From assembly GCA_026545765.1 (NCBI GenBank), contig CM048841.1:101265352-101329351 (forward strand): a DNA stretch of 64,000 nucleotides. Reading direction: 5' to 3'. This document shows, piece after piece, positions 48,085 through 59,341 of this stretch (position 1 is the stretch's first letter; every line of letters starts with the position of its first letter). The position numbers were made by a program, and so were the translations under genes. The DNA comes from Plantago major. Taxonomy: Eukaryota; Streptophyta; Magnoliopsida; Lamiales; Plantaginaceae. The notes below the pieces were generated by a model. That model saw only the letters and a list, made by a program, of their open reading frames with translations. It did not search any database and was not told the origin of the DNA.

Positions 48085-49519
48085 TTTAGGTTCTATTCTC
48101 TTCAACTGCAATTTTCTGAACTGAACTGAATGGAACTGAACTGAACTGAACTAAAACTGAAACGAACTAAACTGAACCGAACTGAAGAAATTATTTTTTA
48201 ATAATAATAACAATTATATGATGGTATATATAATCACAATTAAAAAAATATATTATTTTTGTCATCTTTCTCACACTCTTCCTACTATTTTTCTGTCACT
48301 TTACCTTTTTATTTATTATTGTATAACAAACTTTAAAACCAACCGCGTGGAAAACAATATGAGAATGATAACTCGATTAAAACCGCATTTTAATCGTCGT
48401 ACAAACTGTCTTTATCTAGTTTTTTTTTTTTTTGAATCGGTGAAATTTATTACAACTTGAAAACGTTTACAAGAGCATGGACAATGTTCGGCAAATAAAA
48501 TAATTAAAAGTTTAACCAAAATCACTAGTCCATAAACCATGCACAAGCTCGTGCCAACAACTTTACATCAACACACTTTTTTGTCTAGAACCTCTAGCCT
48601 TGTTCCATTTTTCAAACTGCTTCTTCAACTTTCATGTCTCAATACTCATATTTCAACTTTTATGAAAATAAATTAAATATATTTGATTAACGTAACTTTG
48701 TTTTATTGTAAAATCCTGTGATTTTTTTTGATTTTCTACGTATTGTTATAAGAGGCTTACGAGAAGAATTTAGAATTGGACTTGTTAAAGTCCCAAGTTG
48801 AAGCCCAGCTCCCAAACCTCATTGCGAATTTGACGCTCTATTCCAGGCAATTTAGAGCCCGAGGTAGATAATATAGAGTCCGAGGAAGATAATATGGAGG
48901 AATAAATATCATTTTTCAATATTTGTGATAATGTTCTTTTTATAAAGTTTGGTCCGACTTTGGTTTGGTTTAACTTGTTTTGGAGTTTTTTAGAGTCATT
49001 TGAAAGACTTGTAGAGTTTGATTTGACTTTGGTTTGGCTTAACTTGTTTTTTATTTGTTAAGTTTGAGAAAAAACTCAACTTTAGCTTCTGAGTTTAATT
49101 TTATTGTTCTTATATCTTCCAACAAAAAAACATGTAAATTTTTTGTTAGAGATGTACGTACAGAGTATGTGAACCAGATTGTATGGTACTCTCAGGTTCA
49201 TGTAGTTTCTTATCTTAACTCACATTTTACTGTAGAAAATAAGGGTAATTCAAATTGTAACTATACTCTTTATTTCATTAATCTATTAAAAGTCGTATTA
49301 AAAAGAAAGAAAGAAAAAAAGTTAAAAATAACTCAATTGGATAAATTTTCTTATTTTCCTCGTACAAAAGATCGGGTGTGTAAATAAATGATAAAATAAT
49401 AATAATACTAATAATAATAATAACAACAACGACGACGACAACAATAATATGAATTTAATGAACTGAATTAAACTGGAGACAAGCTGAACTGAATGAGTTT
49501 TCAGTTGAACAAAGCCTTA
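48085..49519. mobile_element. Probable non-autonomous transposon with GAACT pentamer repeats (about 1.4 kb)
   Basis: The left end reads TTTAGGTTCTATTCTCTTCA, then ACTG and a run of CTGAA/GAACT pentamers (48115-48185). The right end, read on the other strand, is TAAGGCTTTGTTCAACTGAA followed by further TTCAGTTC pentamers (49465-49510). The ends thus form imperfect inverted repeats with the same pentamer filler. The inside is AT-rich without coding sequence, and a trinucleotide microsatellite lies near the right end. The target duplication is not clear and the ends may be off by several bases. The terminal motif resembles that of the 111-bp element at 36725. Confidence 0.5.
49394..49449 (+). 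repeat. Compound trinucleotide microsatellite
   Basis: AAT/ATA repeats pass into AAC, then ACG/CGA units and back to AAT, about 56 bases in total. It lies just inside the right end of the pentamer-rich element. Confidence 0.85.
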
Positions 49520-50364
49520 CTCATAATATTTATTACTCTCATAAAAACAGTCTCCGATAGTTAGACTTATATTCTGTAGGATGTAATTCAGTATCAAACT
49601 CATCCCCCTTAATTCTTCAGGCCAGGGGAAGAGGATGAGAAGAGAATGAAGTGGAACCATGCAGTTAACCTGAGACTGATGACCAAATATAATTTGGCAC
49701 AGTTCCTCTCCCTGTGCCGAATTTCACACACTCAATATTGTTAAAAGTCTACGTATGATTTTCAATATCATATTGTGCTTGAATCTTTCAAAAATGTGAA
49801 TAAATGAATGACTTTTCACATGACTATAATGTTCAATGAAGTAAGCTCTATGTTTCAGTCTGAAAGAATAATATACAACAGAAAAAGTCTCTGCTCAACC
49901 TTGCAAGAACCGTTAGGTTCTCCAGCACAAGGCCTGCATCAACTAACCCGACCAAGACAATAGTCTCCTCGAGAGAAAATTGGACGCACAAACACATGCT
50001 GCAGTAGCAAATCCGAACTTGATAATTATCCGGCTACTGTTATCGTCTGCCCATCCTATGATATTCGCATAGCATAGCCTGTCAGATTATGCGCTGACAT
50101 GATCATCTGCAAAAGCCAGTTTGAAAAACAGTAAACTCCCACACATTTTATCAGTGTTCCTGCTGCAGAGTGCAGAGTGTCTGAAGAGAGCTTTACCTTG
50201 AACACCTATCTTCCCAACAGTCATCTTCTATCATTCATGGACCATCTCAGACTAGTTTGAACATTCAACTCACCATTCAGCTGAGAATGTCGTTTACATT
50301 TCTCTGAGCAAAAACAGCCCTTAGCATGGTAAACATCTTTGATATCTTCAGTCGTCGATATACA
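49520..50364. other. 3' UTR and flank of the glycosyltransferase-like gene
   Basis: No separate gene is seen. The bases nearest 50364 should be the 3' UTR of the minus-strand gene that ends there. Confidence 0.5.
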
Positions 50365-53229
50365 TCATGATTGGTGACAGACAACTGCGGTACATGACAA
50401 ATCACCATCAACACCCCACGCGTTCAAACTGACAAGTTGCTTCTGGATTACACTTGACTCTGTCTCAGAAGACCAGGAAATAAATTTAGTTTCCCTCGTA
50501 AACGAGCTTGAGTCAGAATGGCCACTTCCAACATCCACGCAAAGGGGCATATTATCAAGGTTGTTGAAGTTGACACCTTGCTGCTCCAGTACTTTCTCAA
50601 CCGCAGAGAAAAGGATGCGTTCATGAGAAACTGAATTTTTGTTTAATGTGTCTATGAATGAAGCAACCTTATACACAAAATCATCGGACCAAATCTTTGC
50701 ACTAGCTGATGAGCTCCTCACAAACATAAGCCTACTAGCTTTACCAATATGAAAATCACTCTTTTGGTCAAAAGAATCAAAAAATGAATCATTATTATGA
50801 GGTAGTGTGTTCCCATCTAGCAGCCAGGAACTATAACCAAGCTCTAAACTCTTTTTAACCACCTGTGCCATTACTAGAACCTCTTTCATCAGTTCCACGG
50901 TTGAATCCTGAAAATTGATCGAACGAGCAAGTTTAATGGAGTCCGAAAAAAGACCCGCATTAACCACTGGGTGCCCCCTTCTAGCAAGATCAAGTAGCAA
51001 CTGAGATGTTGGGCCAACCAGAATGTAATTTTCAATGTTCAGCCTTTCAAAGTGGCAGAGCATATTCCTGACTACTGGTTCAGGTACTCCGTATAGGATC
51101 ACAATTATAACAGAGTTCTTTTTCTGCACTGGCTGTAGCATTTGACCAAGCGAACCTGAACTATTCACAATTCTGTTATTAACTACTCTTCTGAAGCAGA
51201 AGTCATACCACTTGAGATCATTCAGAGGATACAGATCCAATAAATTAAAGTTCATAGAGCTTTCATCCAGTAAGGAAGAATCTGGCCCTGCCGTTTTCCC
51301 ATAATTCACCCCAGCATCCCTGTGAGAGATGCTTAGTGCTCTCTCCTGGTGAAAATTGGTATAAATATTGAAATACCCTCGAGACTGGATAAATTTAATG
51401 AACCAAGGCGTCCAGATTTTTTCCCCAATCCTCTTGTACCATCCAGTTGTGACCTGTAAATACATCAAAGGTCAAATTGTGTTATTAGATTAAAGAACAA
51501 TGACAACAATTATCAAGGCAATAAAGAGGTACTTATTTGAAGAATTTACCATTCCATCCAGGAAAGGCTTCATGCCTTTGGCCTTATGCGTGTCATACCA
51601 CATACGAAATTCTTTCCAGGGCCTTGGAAACAGAAGTTGGCCCCAAGTTCCAACCAGCTGATACAAAAAAATCCGAGCTTCACCATCTAATTTCATTTTA
51701 TTTCCATGTTTGCCTGTTCAGAGCAACCAATGCAATTGCTTTATATTAGAACAAGCAAGTCCTCAAGCCTAAAAGTTTGTTAATGCATTCACTGCATTTC
51801 ATAAAGAAGGAACCATATGTTTCCTCATGAGCAATTGCAAGCGTGCAATAACATCTCCCCACCATTTAGCAGATCTGATAAATGTGGATAAATATGATGG
51901 ATACTGCTAAGACTACTGAAACGAGGAAGATCTAATTTATTTCCTGTTCTTAGTTATAAATATTGATTTCGGTTCAATTAAGCATAAGACTTCCCACAGG
52001 TTCACTTCTTCAAATGACTTCAAGGATGACAAAGTCCTGTGTCAATAATATCCTATACACGCAGGACCTCTATTAAATCATTTCCCACTTAACCGTAATG
52101 CATGCATTGCAACTTTCAGCTGAGCTGAGTTCAGCCATTTCAACAAATGTGCCACCACATGTATGCTACATTGCTACTTGAAGTCACATAAGGGAACTCG
52201 TCCACTCTTAACAGTAGTATTAAATAAGCTCATATAATACGGAAGTATTACTGCATTACTTTAAGTAACTAATAAACTCACTACCAGATCCTATTTTATT
52301 CCCTGAAACTCAAGCAAAATCCACTTAAGATACACTAACAAAAGCAAGCAAGTACCTGGAACGAATCTAGGCCGCTGCAACGAGGCCCCATAAATCGAAG
52401 GGCTAAAATTCGTGGCATTGTAGTAATAATTCATTATCACAGCCTTCAGAAACCTAATCACAGTTCAATCAACTCAAAATCAATCATAGTTTACAAAAAC
52501 AAACATTTCTAATGTACAAAAAACAAAAGCAAACCTGATCACAGTTCAATCAACTCAAATTCAATCAAAATTCACCAAAACAAACATCTCTAATGTGAAA
52601 AAAAAAAAAAAAAAAAAAAAAAAAAGCAGACCTAATCACAGTTCAATCAGCTCAAATTCAATCAAAATTGACCAAAACAAGCATCTCTAATGTAAAAAAA
52701 AAACAAAAGCAAACCTATAATAGAGTGGCGAAAGCTCGAGATCATCCTCGACAACGAACGCAAACTCGTGATCCGACTCAGGCCACCACGCCTCCAGCCA
52801 CTGTGCCTGAAGCCCTGCATTGGAAGTCCGATAATGCACAATCTTCCGCCCGAACTTCCAATCGAATCGATCCACGAAATCGAGTATTCGCTTCGAGAGA
52901 TCCAGCTTCTGATCCAAATCGGGAGAAGAAACATTCTGCAAATCGAGCTGGAAATGGTCGATGAATACGTGGAGATGAGCCTCGTCGTTGTCGTAGTGAG
53001 CGTTGGCGAGCGATTTGAGGCATCTGGAGAGCGAGGCTAGGCGGTTGAAGGTGAGGAGCTTGATGGTGAAGGTGAATTTCCGGTTAGGGTTCGGGGTTGG
53101 GCTGATTTGGCGGATTTGGGGCTGGATTGGGGTTTGGGGTTTGGTGGAGAAGAGGAAGAAGGAGGAGAGTGAGAGGAGAAGGAAGAGGGAGAGGATTTGG
53201 AGAAACTTTTGCTTTTGTAGAACTACCAT
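50365..53229 (-). CDS. Type II membrane glycosyltransferase-like protein (4 exons, 621 aa)
   Basis: The exons are 53229-52715, 52453-52356, 51713-51550 and 51453-50365; their phases join exactly and sum to 1866 bases. Residues about 9-27 form a membrane anchor (FLQILSLFLLLSLSSFFLF), followed by a Pro-rich stem. The luminal part then starts like a GT-A nucleotide-sugar domain: FTIKLLTFNRLASLSRCLKSL and later FVVEDDLELSPLYY, whose EDD may be the metal-binding DxD-type motif. The C-terminal half (exon 4) has no domain I can name. It is probably a Golgi enzyme; from memory it resembles the uncharacterised Arabidopsis At5g12260 type. The acceptor sugar is unknown. The first intron is made of a triplicated unit. 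Confidence 0.85.
52454..52714 (-). repeat. Triplicated 83-95-bp unit filling intron 1 of the glycosyltransferase-like gene
   Basis: On the plus strand, units begin ACCTAATCACAGTTCAATCA at about 52452, 52534 (ACCTGATC) and 52631, each running through TCAAAATT and CATCTCTAATGT into an A-rich tail with AAAAGCAAACC. In gene direction each unit starts GGTTTGC or GGTCTGC and ends TGATTAG or TGATCAG, so every unit carries its own possible donor and acceptor. The middle unit has an A run of about 27. Confidence 0.88.
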
Positions 53230-53354
53230 GTTTGGTTTAGAGCTATGTGTTCATGATGGTGAATTGGTTATGCCTCTTCAATGGAGATTTGAGTTGCAGA
53301 CTTGCAGAAGATGTGTGTTTGAGAGGAAGAAGATTGGCAAATCAGTCATAAAAC

Positions 53355-54104
53355 TTTGGTCAATATGCTAAAATGATCCCTTAAGTTTGAACTCTGCTAA
53401 AATGGACCCGTAATTTGTTAAGTTCGTCTCATGTTTGTACGTGATAACCGTTTGTTGTATTACAAAGTTTAGGAAAGACTTGCTTTTCCATTTGGAATAG
53501 GAAAGACCTATTTTTTAAGTTTTTCACGGTCAGCGGTCAGACCAGTGCACGGTCAGCAGTCAGACCGAACTTTTCCACATATGCAAAAACCCACAGACAC
53601 AACATTAATTCCCCCAGTTATAAAAACTCACAGACACAACATTAAATTTTCCAGTTATAAAAACTTACAGTTACCAGATAAATCTCACATATGCAAAAAT
53701 TCACAGACATAAGATAAATCTTACAGATGCAAAAACCCACAGCAAGATGTAAAAATCCACAGACATAACATTAAATCCCCCAGTTATAAAAACTCACAGA
53801 AAAACTCACAGACACAACATTAAATTCCCCAATTATAAAAACTCACAGATACCAGATAAATCTCACAGATGCAAAAATTCACACACATAAGATAAATCTC
53901 ACAGATGCAAAAACTCACATACAGGATGTAAAAACCCACAAAAATAGGTTAAATCTTACATAAGATAAATCTCACAGATGCAAAAACCCACAGACAAGTT
54001 TGGTCAATATGCTAAAATGATCCCTTAAGTTTGAACTCTGCTAAAACGGACCCGTAATTTGTTAAGTTCGTCTCATGTTTGTACGTGATAACCGTTTGTT
54101 GTAT
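53355..54104. repeat. 106-bp direct repeat (53355-53460 and 53999-54104) bounding a minisatellite
   Basis: The two copies, starting TTTGGTCAATATGCTAAAAT and ending CGTTTGTTGTAT, differ at one base only (T/C near the middle). Between them (53580-53998) is a degenerate array of units like AAAAACTCACAGA with CATAAGATAAATCTCACAGA, about 30 bp each. A third, much diverged relative of the 106-bp unit (AAAATGATCCC, then AAGTTCT..GCATAACC) lies at about 54289-54337. Copies this similar indicate a recent duplication or conversion. Confidence 0.9.
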
Positions 54105-54930
54105 GAAGCTAGTCCCAATTACCAATGTGAAGGCAGAGACAACTAGAGTAATAGGTCCATGTTATGTCAAGAGCACAAGTGTCATACACAAAGTTTTAGT
54201 TGCATTTGTTGTGTGTTCGAGAAGAAAATACCAAAACAGTCTTATAAGATTGATAGCCTACTTTGTGTCACAAGTTCGAACTGGAGTAAAATGATCCCCC
54301 GAATATATCAAGTTCTACCATATCTACGCATAACCATTACTAATAGTCACCTCGGACTCTCAGTCACCAAGGTGAAGAGAAAGAAACATATGCAACTGGA
54401 ATTGCAGTTGGATGAATTTTGGAAAGGCAATCGTTTGCTAGTTCACAACCTTAAATCGAAGTGTAATCCCCAAATTACGTATGGGCCATTGTCTACCCCA
54501 TCTTTCTAAATGTCCCCAACACCCTGACCAACCAAGTTGCGTACAGGGCCTCCGATTTGCCGGGGCTTTAGCCAAAAAGGCAAAAATCACTGCCGGTCGA
54601 CCAACAGACTGTTGAATTTTAAAGAATTTCATTTCCAAAAGTAAGCAGTAGCAAAACAGAAAAATGAACAGGAAATAGCCAAAATCGTCCTAGTTGTTAC
54701 TCCATTAACTTTAGATGGAATGAATTTGGCCAGACTTTACAAGATACAGAACAACAGATAACCACAACTCATCCAGAAACCTTTATTTTCTCCCATTTTA
54801 CAGCACGCAACAAACAGACACCCCGGTTCTCTCGCGTGGGAGTAAAAATTCCCATGAAAGAGAGCTAACCAAACCAATTGAATAAAGAACCAACAATTAT
54901 ACAAGACTGCTAATTCTAGCCGCAACTTTC
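54105..54930. other. Intergenic DNA and CIPK3-like 3' UTR
   Basis: No gene is seen. The bases nearest 54930 are probably the 3' UTR of the kinase gene. Confidence 0.5.
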
Positions 54931-57900
54931 TTATTTATTTTCTTGCATTTCCTCTTCAGTTTTCCATACAACATCCCGAAGGGAAGTTGATAGATTCTTG
55001 TAGAACTGCACAGCACCAGAAAAAAAATCTTAGCTGCTGTTATTTTCAAGCCTTGACAAGAAAATAAACTTTCTCTTCCAGATGCATAATTTATGACGAC
55101 AACAATGGCAAACTACGTACCTTGTGGAACTCTAAAGTGTCTCCTTTGGCCTTTCTGACCTCAACCATATGCAAAGAAGGAGCAACTTGAAGAATCTGAT
55201 TTAAGCAGGAAATTTGGTGTTTAGCAAGTGCTAGTGAGGAAGATATGCCCGGTTCAGGCATGAAAGCAAATAAACGAAGTAAAATTAGTAAACAGATACC
55301 TCCGTAGCAATATTAAGGTTTCCTTTCCTTCCAGCTTTTGAGTTTTCAAGCCTCATCTGGAGAAAACATGATGAAAATCATCAGAAGACGAAAAGAAAGC
55401 TACTCTTTAGATTATATTGGTAATGCTTCTTGTGGTGCTTGTCTGGTTCATGCTGTGGAAAGTTATAGCAAAAGGGCCACAACTGAATTGATCGTGTCCT
55501 CTACAATTCTTTACCCTTGTTGTTTCATCATTCTCTACTACTCTGGCAGAGGAAATTAGGCCATCCAAAGTCCCTAATTTAACATCTTTGGTTCAGATGA
55601 TTTTCACATGGCACGTCTATTATGTATGCTTGCAATTTGCAAACTCCGGCAAAGCACAGTTCTTGTTATGTCATTGGTTCAGACAAGGTTTTCACAAGGC
55701 ACGTCTATGATGTCTACTTGCAGACTACGGGAAAGCAGAGTTCTTACTATCCTATGTATTAAAAAAAAAGCACGACTCCTACTTCTATTTGGTTGTAGTG
55801 AAGCATAGTTTCGCTGATTATTCCAGGCAAACGGAGAAAATCAACATTACCTTGTAATTCTTCGTCTTAACATCATAGCCAAGAGGTTTCACAGCTTGTT
55901 CAATTTTGCTAATTATCTCATCAGCTGGGCGTCTAGAAGTGAACCTTGTTTCCCTCTTATATCCCTGTAACCAGTTCCACGAAAACAGACGAATAAATGA
56001 AAGTTGAAACATACAGGAGCACTGTGATATTATCATTAGGATAAAAATCTGGTATTTTACTTGTATCACATTATTAACAGCAGGAAACAATTACGGGGAA
56101 AAACAACACCAACCTGTTCCGATCCAAACAAATTCTCAAGATTGAGACCTTTGGACATGGAAATCAACTCGAACGCATTCATAGCAACTGGCTGCTCTTC
56201 CCTTTTCTCCATTACATGATGTTCCTGTTGTAAGAAGCCCCATGAGATACTTTCACACATGGAAGTTGTCAACCATAATATTCTAGCAAAACTAAGCATA
56301 CAAGTTTGGGTTCGAGGATTTACATGCACCTCAGAATCCTTAAACACGGCTTCAACATCATCCAGATTTGCATCTTCTTTCTCGTCAAATATTGGCTGTT
56401 TGTAGTCCTTTTTGAACCACTCATCCTCCAATATCTCAGAGATTGTAATGCGCTGAAAAGAATGCACGGGTGAGAAAACTTTAACATAATCCAGCAAAAA
56501 AGTAGCAGCAGTTGTAAATGAGAGCCTACAAATATCACTTTCTATTTCTTACTTTCATAGGATTTGGATCCAGTATCCGAGTGATGAATTTCATGGCACT
56601 GAAGGAAAGCCAAGGAGGGCATGTGAATTCAGCAGAACATATCTGTACATGTTATGACAGAACTGGTTAAATCACTGAGATAAAAAAAAAAAAAAAAAAA
56701 AAAGATGATGTGCTGAAAGAAGAACTGGAAGTCCAAAAGTTGCTCACTTTTTTATAAAGGTTTATAAGATTAGAGTCGTCGAAAGGCAGGTAACCTGCAA
56801 GCAATACAAAGAGTATTACTCCACATGACCACACATCTGCAGTTGCTCCATCATAACCTCGGTCATTGAGAACCTATACAAACATAATCCCATGAATCAG
56901 ATGACGGTATACATTATACAAGGTGCAGAAAGACGAGAACAACAAATATTTTGAATGCTATACCTCAGGAGCAACATAGTTAGGCGTTCCACACGTGGTA
57001 TGCAGCAAACCATCATCCTGCCAAATTGGAGTTCCATATGATATGAACGTTAAGAGGACAGCTAGCAAGATTGAGTTGCATCTTTTTTTAATTTAATCAA
57101 CCCGAAATCTAAAAAATATATACACTGACTTACAAATCACAAACAAATAGGAAAGGCCCTTCAGGAGTTTAATGCAATCAACTTTTGGGAAGAACTGAAA
57201 TGAAAAGGTACGCTGAATTTGAAAGAAGTGTATTTCAGCTAGAGATATTTACCCTGACTTCCTTCGACAGAGCACTTAAACCAAGATCGGATACTTTGAG
57301 GTTTCCAGCAGCATCCAGTAATAAGTTTTCCGGCTGCATTGGAAAAGATAGAAAAGCAAGTCAAAGCAATTACATTTTGTCCTTCGGTGATATACAATGT
57401 GAATGTACAATAATCTTGGTGCGATCTTTCTATAACAATATCAAATATACCTTTAGATCTCTGTGGAATACACCCCGACTATGGCAATAATCAACAGCAT
57501 TAATAAGTTGCTGAAAGTACTTTCTTGCTTCATCTTCTCGCATCCTTCCTTGATTTACCTTTACGCACACATATTTTTATTTCAGATACCAATATGCTTT
57601 ATTGATATATGTAGATGGCTAAATTGGATGGTCCAAAATTACAAATAAGCATTTAAAAGTAAAAGGAGTTCCATAATCTGAATTTATATTTGAATCATCC
57701 CTCCACCTTACAAGCTTAAATAACATGATTAAATGGACTAGTTGCTAAAGATAAAAGGTTCGTGTCTTACAATTTTGTCAAAAAGCTCTCCCCCAGTCAC
57801 GAATTCCAGAATAATAAATATCTTAGTCTTGCTCGCCATCACCTGAACATAGGAAATATTTAGTCATGAGACGAGAACCAAGGAATTAGAGAAATGAGTA

Positions 57901-58316
57901 TTATTCAGCTCTGAAAGCATTTAAAGTGCTGCAGTCAGCTTGAAAGTGTAAGAGAACAAGATTAACCTCGTACAATCGAACAACATTGGGATGCTTTATA
58001 AGTTTCATGGTTGCTATTTCTCGTCTAATCTGCCACAAAAGGCATGTTAGTACCATCCAATTTAAGAACATAAATTCAGTACCAAGTTACACATTAGCTA
58101 GGTGAAAGACAATCGGAACTCCTGAGCCAGAAAATGAATGTCTACCTGTTCAGCCATTTTGTGCTTGAGCACCTTATCCTTGTCAAGTATCTTGATAGCT
58201 ACAGGCTCCCCAGTCTCCGAATTTCTAGCAAACTTAACTTTCGCAAACGAACCCTCACCAATTGTCCTTCCGACCTCATACTTCCCAATTCTGCGCTTAA
58301 CCGTGGATTTACTCAT
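54931..58316 (-). CDS. CIPK3: CBL-interacting protein kinase, CIPK3-like (14 coding exons, 439 aa)
   Basis: This SnRK3 Ser/Thr kinase is activated when a calcineurin B-like calcium sensor binds its NAF motif; it acts in calcium, ABA and ion-stress signalling. Exons, 5' to 3': 58316-58146, 58029-57967, 57842-57771, 57558-57451, 57333-57253, 57017-56964, 56873-56748, 56642-56553, 56452-56330, 56224-56114, 55964-55851, 55356-55300, 55195-55121 and 55005-54931; all joins keep frame. The kinase domain has GEGSFAKV (20-27), VAIK with Lys42, HRDLK (134-138), activation-loop [12 protein letters not shown] and DVWSCGVIL. The DFG motif reads DLG (154-156). The regulatory part has [19 protein letters not shown] (NAF at 312-314) and the phosphatase-interaction region at about 334-346. 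The length and the CSN2 neighbour support CIPK3 over other paralogues, but the subfamily call is by eye. Confidence 0.93.
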
Positions 58317-59341
58317 TTTTTGTTGATTCCTCTTTCTCGGTATGTTTCACTAGCTTTTTCCTGCACAAACACACTTCTCAATTCAGAAAGAACTCCTAAA
58401 CAAACAATGCAAACATACTATACTGACATTATCTTTAATGGCCATAAGAAAATGAGCAAAGAACCATAAGATCATAACATAGGGCAATGAAGTACCATTG
58501 GAACCTAACAAGATTGTATCATGGAACAGTAAACTTCGCTTAATACGAAACAATATCTTAAGTAAATGAACTGAAACAATACAAAGTACTAGTACAATTG
58601 CAATGTGTCTGAGTAGCTGGATGACTTAAACACCAATTAAACTACAAATGGTTACACAATTGAGGAAAAAAGAAGCATTTCAGACACTAAAATGCTCAAT
58701 ACACACAGATAACATATTGAGCTAGCATAAATCAATGGCAGAGAAGACAACTTACAAGCTATACTTGCAGACAGCTAGCTTCAACAACCCAGAAGCACAA
58801 CCAGCAAGAACCCCAACTCAATTATCCTCACAAAAAGCTAAAAAAGGCCTCAACTTTACAACAAACTCACACCAAACTGCAGCCTAGCCAAAGAAAGTTC
58901 CCAAATTCCGCAGAAAAAATGAACAAAATCAACAAAGACAGCACTAAAAAAATAAAAACAATTCAGAACTAGCAACCGAATCCCAGAAAAAAGAAACCAC
59001 TTTCAAGTCTCCACATGCAACGAGTTTAATGTATTCTTAAAAACATGTGCTTGCAAGAAAAAAGGACTTTTCAATAATCATAAAGTAGTGCTGATTATAA
59101 AATGTGCAAGTTGGAGATAAGAACAGGAGATACAAAGAGAAGAGGAATGAGAATGAGGATATACTTGGGCTAAACCGACTCTTGGAGTCCAAATGGGTCG
59201 AACAGGATTATTTCCAGTTTGATTGATCTCAAGAAAGAAAATGGGAAGAAATTGATTGAAATTGAAATCAATCAATATAGCCTCCGAATCTGGTGTGGTT
59301 TGACAATTAACTAAAAACTCAGTTAAGTCACTATTCATCAA
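58317..59341 (-). promoter_or_regulatory. CIPK3-like 5' UTR with probable intron
   Basis: An acceptor (TGTGCAG) at about 58362 precedes the last 45 bases of 5' UTR. A fitting donor (CCCAA|GTATAT) lies at about 59166, which would make an 800-bp 5' UTR intron with an upstream non-coding exon up to about 59340. CIPK genes often have such leader introns. Transcript evidence is needed to fix the ends. Confidence 0.5.

Noticed and set aside
52668-53371. Overlapping plus-strand open frames opposite glycosyltransferase exon 1
   Set aside because: They are antisense shadows of the GC-rich first exon, with basic low-complexity translations.
53580-53998. CRISPR-like array
   Set aside because: The units are degenerate and contiguous without unique spacers, and this is a plant nuclear sequence. 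It is a minisatellite.
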